A DNA stretch of 64,000 nt from Cynocephalus volans (Eukaryota > Chordata > Mammalia > Dermoptera > Cynocephalidae): contig NC_084462.1 of assembly GCF_027409185.1 (NCBI RefSeq), positions 183,758,071-183,822,070 on the forward strand. The letters are read 5' to 3'. This document shows positions 58,290-64,000 of the stretch, one piece after another. Each line of letters begins with the position of its first letter. Position 1 is the stretch's first letter. The notes beneath the pieces are model-generated. The model did not search any database. It saw nothing but the letters and a program-made list of their open reading frames with translations, and was not told where the DNA came from. Made by a program: the position numbers and the translations under genes.

Positions 58290-58640
58290 CTCCATTCGCG
58301 GGGGGAGGGTGGGCACCTTTCTCAGCGCTCCCGACCCTTCGGCTTCCCGTGAAGGGTCTGACCTGAGCCGCGGGTGCGTGGGCCCTGCGGAGCCCAGACG
58401 GCGCGCTCTGCTCCCGCGGGCGGTGCTGGCAGCAAAAAGGCGCCGCGCATGCAAATTCCTGTGCCTGTGGCCCCGCCCCTGCCGGAGGCCACGCCCCGGC
58501 GCCCGCAGCCCGAGCCCGGACTGGCCCCGCGCCCCGCCCGGACTGGCCCCAGGCGCCAGGCCTGGCTGCGAGCTGGACACGGACACGGCCCGGCCCGGGG
58601 GCAGCGTTGAAACAGCCTCGCGTTCCCGAGCGCTCGCCCT
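58290..58640. promoter_or_regulatory. Intragenic CpG-rich block with octamer site
   Basis: CpG-rich from about 58290, with several GC boxes (for example 'ccccgcccctgcc'). It has a perfect POU octamer ATGCAAAT at 58449-58456, next to 'ggcgccgcgc'. It lies 3.6 kb before INF2 exon 2, so an alternative INF2 promoter or an enhancer RNA promoter is possible. No donor was convincingly assigned. Confidence 0.4.
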
Positions 58641-58964
58641 GCTGACCGGTTCCCGTTTCTCTTAGTAGGTCCCACTGCAACCCACTTTGCAGACGGAGAA
58701 CAGAGGGGCAGAGTCACTTTATCCGAGTCACACAGCGAGCAAGCCTAGGAACGAGGCTCCCTGCTCACCAGCGCCTTCCGGGTGTTCTCCGTAGCCCATG
58801 CCCTGAGATCAGTAAACTGCAGTTCCCTCTGTGCTCCTGTAGACGTGAACAACCACCACCTCACGGGAGCAGGCAGAGGCTGTGCGTCCAGAGCCTGCTG
58901 TAGCGAGTCAGCCACCTCCACTGGTGTCTGGCAGAGATCAAAGCCAGGCAGAGGAGTGAGAAAG

Positions 58965-59360
58965 CTTTATATTTTTGTTATATATATGTTTTGAGAGAGA
59001 GAGCGAACTTTTTTATAGAAAAAAGAGGAGGCGGGGGGATGCCCTGATGGGAGGCTGGATGGTGGATGGGAAGCTGGGCCTCCTGTGTGATTGCTTAGGG
59101 GAGCACATTCGACTTTCTCTGGTTGGTCCCGAGTTGGAAACAGGGACAAAAATCATGGAAGCTGTCAATTATTAATCACATCCCTGCTGTTTTGAGCCAA
59201 TCGCTACAGAGGTTTTCGTCTGGCGTCCCGGAGTGGTTGCTGCAGATTGTAGTCAGCATTCTGTCTTGATACATGGTCCGGTCATTGTTCCTTTGTATTT
59301 TCAGTCTCTCATCCTGAAAAGTAGTTGGAACATTTCTAGGTGGGCCCTGAATGAGGTCGG
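58965..59360. promoter_or_regulatory. Candidate conserved intronic element
   Basis: AT-richer, non-repetitive block in intron 1. It contains 'agctgtcaattattaatcac' (paired homeodomain/PBX-like cores), 'gccaatcgctacag' (CCAAT on the plus strand) and 'cattgttcctttgtattttc' (SOX-like ATTGTT and TTTGTA). Enhancer-like by motif content only. Confidence 0.35.
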
Positions 59361-62234
59361 GCAGACTGGTGGGCATCACAGAAGGAAGGAAGCAGCTCTT
59401 GCCTCAGCCTCTGGGTCCCCAGCTGAGCTCACTCTCCTAGTTGGACACCCAGCCCAGCAGAACCCTGCACCCCCTCCCTGTACCCAGACAGTGCCTAGCG
59501 GGGCATGGCTGACTTGTGTAGCTCAGCTCCAGCACGCAGAGCATGGTGCCAGAGGGATGGGATCCTGCGTGGACAGGCAGGCAGGTGGAGCTGGTCACCT
59601 CCTGCTGGGGTTCCACCCCACAGACTAAGGGAGGGTCCTGTCAATTTGGGGTCTTTCAGGGAGTGAAAGCCCCAGGAACTGGGATGTGCACGGGGCAGGG
59701 AGGGCTGGGTAGTGCCAAGGGGAGCAGTATCAGGTCTGCAAGCACCCTGTGCATCTGGGGGGATCTGGGCCCAGGGCGCTCCAGACAACACTGCTAGTCT
59801 CTAAAAGGTTGGGGTATTTTGCATAGCGGGTCCCCTAGGGCTCTTGGCTGGAGAGAGGGCACTTTTGATGCTAGAGGCCTGGCATGGGAGAGTTTGCTCC
59901 CTGTCCACTCAGTGTGTGCCAAGGGGACAGGGACTCCAGCCAATGGGGGCGGGGGTGGGGAAAGGGGGGCCGGTTCTGGGCTCTTCTTTAGGCAGCAACA
60001 CCCAGGGTGGGTGGCAGTGTGTGCAGAGGCCTGTTTGCCTTGCTTTCATGGTGGCGGGAGCAGCCCCCTCCCCAACTACTGAGAGGGGGCTTGGGGACCT
60101 GAGGCTGCCCAGGAAGAAGCAGGATCGCAGCTGGTAGCCGGGCAGCTCGGTGGTCAGCAGTAATGAGAAGCCAGGAGAATGTGAGGAGCGGCCCAAGGCA
60201 GGGCCTGGAATGGGTGGGCAGAGGCGGCCGGAAGGTCTTACGCATCTGGGTGAGTGGACTGCGGGTGGATGGCCAGGTGGGCCAGGCCTGGGAGGGTGGT
60301 TAAAACCGGGGGAGTCAGAGTGAGGGCCCCAGGCTCTCCACCCAGCACAGGACCCAGGCTGTGGATCTCTGGGCAGGGAGCTGGGGATCCACCCAGGTCC
60401 TGCAGGTGGGAGGGGTTGTCCACACCCACAGCTTCTCAGGACGCTCCCAGCTGCCTGGTGCCAGAGGTGCAGATGAGGAACCCAAGGCTCAGACAAGATA
60501 AGTGAGCTGGCCAGGGTCTGCCGGTGAGGGCCCGAGCTGGGTGCACATGTGGGGCACATTCCTCTTCCGCCTACCAGACTGCCTCCCAGAAGGCCCTGCT
60601 GGCCCCCAGAATAGTTGTGCAGGCAGGGGGATGAGGGGCCGGCAGGGGCTGGACTTCCTGATACGCCAGGTTTGTGCTCTGTGCTGCCAGGCAGGCCGGG
60701 AGTGGGCCCCAGAACCTCAGGGGAGGATGCTCCAAGGTGGAGGGGCCGGCACAGTCTTTGGGGGTGAGGACAGTAGGCACTGGGGACCAGAGCCACACTG
60801 GGAGTCAGCACCTGGGCCCTCGCCCCCACCCAGCCACTCCTGTGTGACCTCAGATGGCCCCTCCAGCCTGGGGTCTTGTAGCTTACCAAGTTGGACAGCC
60901 CTTGAAGTGAAGCTGCACTGGACCTCCAGCATCTAGTAGTCTCCAGAGCCACTCGCTGGGGTCCGGTCACAGCTGTGCCAATTCAGCTGTCAGGCCGTGG
61001 GCACATGACCCAGCTTCTCTGGTACTGCCTCCATTTCCCCAGCTGTCAAGTGGGGACACGAATGTCTGCCCCAGGAGTGGTGGGAGGCTGAGTGTCGGCG
61101 GTGGAGAGTGCTGGGGCTGGGTCTGACACTCGGTGGAACTGAGTCCCTGCCAAGCCCTGCCCCTTGGGGCCTCCTCCCCACAGCTCCGCGCTGCAGTTCT
61201 CAGCCTCTAAATATAAGATCACAGCCATACATGGTTGCAGGACAGCCTGGGATGCCCCTGACCTTTGGGGCCCGTCCCCAGGGTCTGTGCTTGGTGATGG
61301 GGCCTCAGCCAGCTGGACACCAGGGAGGGGATCTGGGGGTGTAGAGATGACAACAGGGGTGCAGTCCACCTGTCCTTCTGTTCTGCTTTTGGGGAAAGGT
61401 ATGTGCTGGGGGGGTGTTCTGAGCCGGGCCTGTCCCCCTCGACCTGTTGCAGCTGAATCTGGGTAAAACCCGGAGTGCCAAGAGCCTCAGGTATCTGTGT
61501 GAATCTTCAACTCACACACAGCCTGGCAGGGCAGCCTCCCCACTTGGGTGGGCATGGGGCATTTCATCACATGGTGACCGCCCCCACCACACCCCAGCCA
61601 TACTCCTGATGCTACAGGCAGCCGGGAAGAGCCCAGGGCTTGAAATCACCCCCCACCATATTGTCCCAATCTGACTCTGTCCTCTGGGCAAGAAAAGCAC
61701 CCTGGCGGTGAGGTAAGGGAGCCTCAGAGACACCGTTTCTGTTGCATCATCGTCCCTGGGTCAGTGGTGTTCCAGCAAGTATAGCCGCCCACTGCCTGTC
61801 CTGGAGCTTTCTGGGCTCATCCAGGCCGTCTCTCTGCAGGGACAGCACAGGGCCCGGCCTCAGAGTTGGGGATGCAGGTTTCTGACACAGCTCCTCCTGT
61901 CCCAGCTCTGATCCTCAGGGTCCTCGTGTGTACGTGGTGACTTCGCTGCCCGCCTCTTCGTTTGCTGTGGCAATTCAGTAAGGGATGGACACAGGGAAGT
62001 CTGAGGACATTGGCACTCCTTGTTAGGGCCAGGGACAAAACGTCATTCCTAACCTGTCAGCATGGCGCATCGCGTGGCCGGTCTGGGCCTGAGCAGGAGA
62101 CACGGTGGAGAAACTGAGGCAGAGGGCAGTGCCTCCCTTGCCACTGGTGGCCAATCCAGGCCCTGGCCTCTCAGCCTGCGGGTGGCATCCGACCCCGTGG
62201 CGGGCTGACAGCTCTGTCTCCTCTGGCCCCACAG

Positions 62235-62634
62235 TTTGGCAAGATGTCGGTGAAGGAGGGTGCGCAGCACAAGTGGACAGTGCTGAAAGAGAAGCTGGGG
62301 CCACCAGAGCTGGACCCCACCGAGGCCAACCTGGAAAATGCCGACCCCGAGCTGTGCATCCGGCTGCTCCAGATGCCCTCCGTGGTCAACTACTCAGGGC
62401 TACGCAAGCGCCTGGAGAGCAGCGATGGCAGCTGGATGGTGCAGTTCCTGGAGCAGAGCGGCCTGGACCTGCTGCTCGAGGCCCTGGCACGGCTGTCGGG
62501 CCGCAGTGTGGCCCGCATCGCTGACACCCTGCTGCAGCTCACCTGCATCAGCTGCGTGCGTGCCGTCATGAACTCGCAGCAGGGCATCGAGTACATCCTC
62601 AGCAACCAGGGCTACGTGCGCCAGCTCTCCCAGG
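62235..62634 (+). other. INF2: INF2 exon 2
   Basis: Acceptor AG at 62233-62234 and donor GTGAGC at 62635. It holds a 9-base 5' UTR tail, the start codon at 62244 with A at -3, and the first 391 coding bases. The exon ends in phase 1, one base into codon 131. Confidence 0.9.
62244..62634 (+). CDS. INF2: Inverted formin 2 (INF2), N-terminal coding exon, partial
   Basis: Encodes residues 1-130, beginning [20 protein letters not shown] recognise this as INF2, a formin that both assembles and severs actin filaments, works at the ER and in cytosol, and drives ER-linked actin assembly during mitochondrial division. The exon covers the start of the diaphanous-inhibitory (armadillo-like) domain, whose helices bind the C-terminal DAD and regulate the protein. 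FH1, FH2 and WH2/DAD lie in exons beyond the window. The reading frame is intact, with no stops. Compared with human INF2 from memory, positions linked to kidney disease and neuropathy (L42, L57, L69, L76, L77, S85, C104, L128) are the normal residues here. Differences are mostly conservative; position 13 is V where I recall A. I chose the ATG at 62244 because it opens the known N-terminus right after the splice acceptor. Confidence 0.93.
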
Positions 62635-64000
62635 GTGAGCCTCGGGAGGGATGGCGGGCGGGCAGGTCAAGCAGGCTGGGACACCTCAGGTGCCCTATGA
62701 CGGGCAGACATTGGTGACTCAGTGTAAATAAGGCTCCAGGCCATGAAAGTCAGTGGGAGACCTGGGGTTCAGGGAGAGAGAAGAGGGCTCAGCTGGACAG
62801 GAAAGGAGGGCTTCCTGGAGGAGAGACTGGCTTCCTGGACTCAGGGAAAACATCACCATTCACCCTAAGTCTGAAACCGTCGGGCCACCTTGGTTCCTCC
62901 AGCAGCTGCACCTTTATTCTGTGACTCTGCTGTGCATTTCCACCTGGCCCTGTGCCAGCTCCCACCCCCAGGGTTCCAGGCCCTCAACCATGCTGTGGCA
63001 GCTAGAGTCAGCTGGGTGGAAAACACAAGTCCCTTTGAGGACCTCCCACTTACACACTGCCTGGCTCCAAGACCTTTAGGTCTGGCCCGCACCTACGCAT
63101 GGCATTATCCTCCGCCTCCCAGCACCTTCCCAATGTCCCCCTTCCCTGGCCTGTCCCCCTACTTGAGCACCTGGAGGACTTCCTCCCCAGCAGGCTTCCA
63201 GCCTCTGCCTCCTGCCCAGGCTGCCTTTGCATGCCTCCAAAGCCTTGCTCATCCTTTAAGTTCCAGCTCACTGTCGCCTCTTCCAGGAAGTCTCCCAGGC
63301 TGTGCCCGGAGCCAGTCCCGACTCCTTGCCACCAGGCTGTGCTGCTCCATGGCAGCAACCCAATCAGTCCCACTTGTGCTTGGGGCTCCAGGACCAGCTG
63401 GGGGTGGACAGTGATGGGCAAGGTCAGGCCTGTGGGGGCAGGCAGGTGTCCATGTGGGTGAGGGAGCCAGAGACTAACTCGGAGGATGGAGGCAGTGCAG
63501 GGACCATTCCGATCCCAGCCTGTTTCCCCAGCCCAGCCTGTCTGTAGCCCTCTGTAGGGTCCTTTGTAAATTGTTCTCAGCAGGACCAGTCCAGAGAGGA
63601 GAGACACACCTAAAACTCTTCCAGCCCCGGGGATGGAGCAGGAGGCAGGGGTTAATGAGGACAGGGAGGTGCCGCAGGCTGTGTCTGTCATAAATGCAGT
63701 TAGTGCTGAGTTTGGAGAAAACATGGGCCCGGAGCCAGTGACAGGACTCGGCAGGCCAGCAAGGACCCCTCAGAACTAAGGGCCAGCTTCAGCAGACCCC
63801 AAGGCAGCTAGGGCTGCCCCTGCTTCTGAGCCCTTCCCTGTAGGGTCTGGCTCTGGGGTCTGGGAGGTGGGGTCAGGGCACCAGGGAGAGGGCAGCAGGG
63901 CAGGGCCCAGCCCTTCACCCAGTACCTGCTGTGGGCCATGGGCAAGTGCACGGCGCCCTCTGGCGTCTGCCTGTCAGGCCGGCATTGCCGCCCTAAGCCC
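62635..64000 (+). other. INF2: INF2 intron 2, start
   Basis: Begins with the GTGAGC donor and runs to the window end. No further exon was recognised; the next coding bases (starting ALDTSN in human, from memory) are not present in any frame. A CTCF-like site lies at 63953-63966. Confidence 0.7.
63953..63966 (-). promoter_or_regulatory. Predicted CTCF binding site, reverse orientation
   Basis: The minus strand reads CGCCAGAGGGCGCC, a good match to the CTCF core. With the forward site at 28224 it would make a convergent pair bracketing the INF2 promoter. Confidence 0.5.

Noticed and set aside
59909..60970. 353-codon minus-strand ORF inside INF2 intron 1
   Set aside because: Long, but Pro/Ser/Gly-rich with no recognisable domain, overlapped by open plus-strand frames and containing an antisense MIR. 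Chance frame in GC-rich DNA is likelier than a gene; conservation would be needed to revive it.

Overview
This window reads as nuclear DNA from a placental mammal. It has long non-coding stretches, intron/exon structure with GT..AG borders, CpG islands, old L1, MIR, MLT1/MLT2 and Tigger-type repeats, and many minisatellites. The only protein-coding gene I can support is the 5' end of INF2 (inverted formin 2), plus strand: a CpG-island promoter with a non-coding exon 1 near 50.0 kb, a 12.2-kb intron 1, and coding exon 2 at 62235-62634. Human INF2 lies near the end of 14q; the minisatellite density here fits a similar subtelomeric setting (inference). The species clue is a set of tRNA-Ile-like SINEs, both single and paired head-to-tail. 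They resemble the CYN SINEs I know from colugos (Dermoptera), so a colugo such as Galeopterus is my best guess (about 0.6), not a proof.

Layout. 0-7 kb is a repeat graveyard: HAL1/L1 remnants, an MLT1-like LTR, CYN-like SINEs, and an L1 ORF2 remnant split by a precise insertion of a 1.68-kb composite element. That element has an L1-like 5' end, four 79-bp GC-rich repeats, a 3' end without ORFs, an A-tail and target-site duplications. 7-12 kb is GC-rich intergenic DNA ending in an AT-rich block (11.2-11.6 kb) that looks like a conserved regulatory element. 12.0-15.7 kb is one giant minisatellite that stays open in several frames but is not a gene. 16-27 kb holds LTRs, L1 pieces and a second minisatellite that appears to have grown from the tail of a MIR. 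27.9-29.5 kb has two CpG-rich blocks without an identified gene, one with a strong CTCF-type motif. 30-49 kb is intergenic DNA with L1, SINE and Tigger remnants, a GGAT repeat, a 43-bp minisatellite and a long AC repeat.

49.56-50.36 kb is the INF2 promoter island. It contains a run of 21 G and a run of 17 C facing each other. Intron 1 carries a compound CA/CT repeat, a second CpG-rich block with an octamer site, and an AT-rich candidate enhancer. Exon 2 encodes residues 1-130 of INF2, the start of its diaphanous-inhibitory domain. The window ends in intron 2.

All repeat family names come from memory of consensus sequences, not from a database search.
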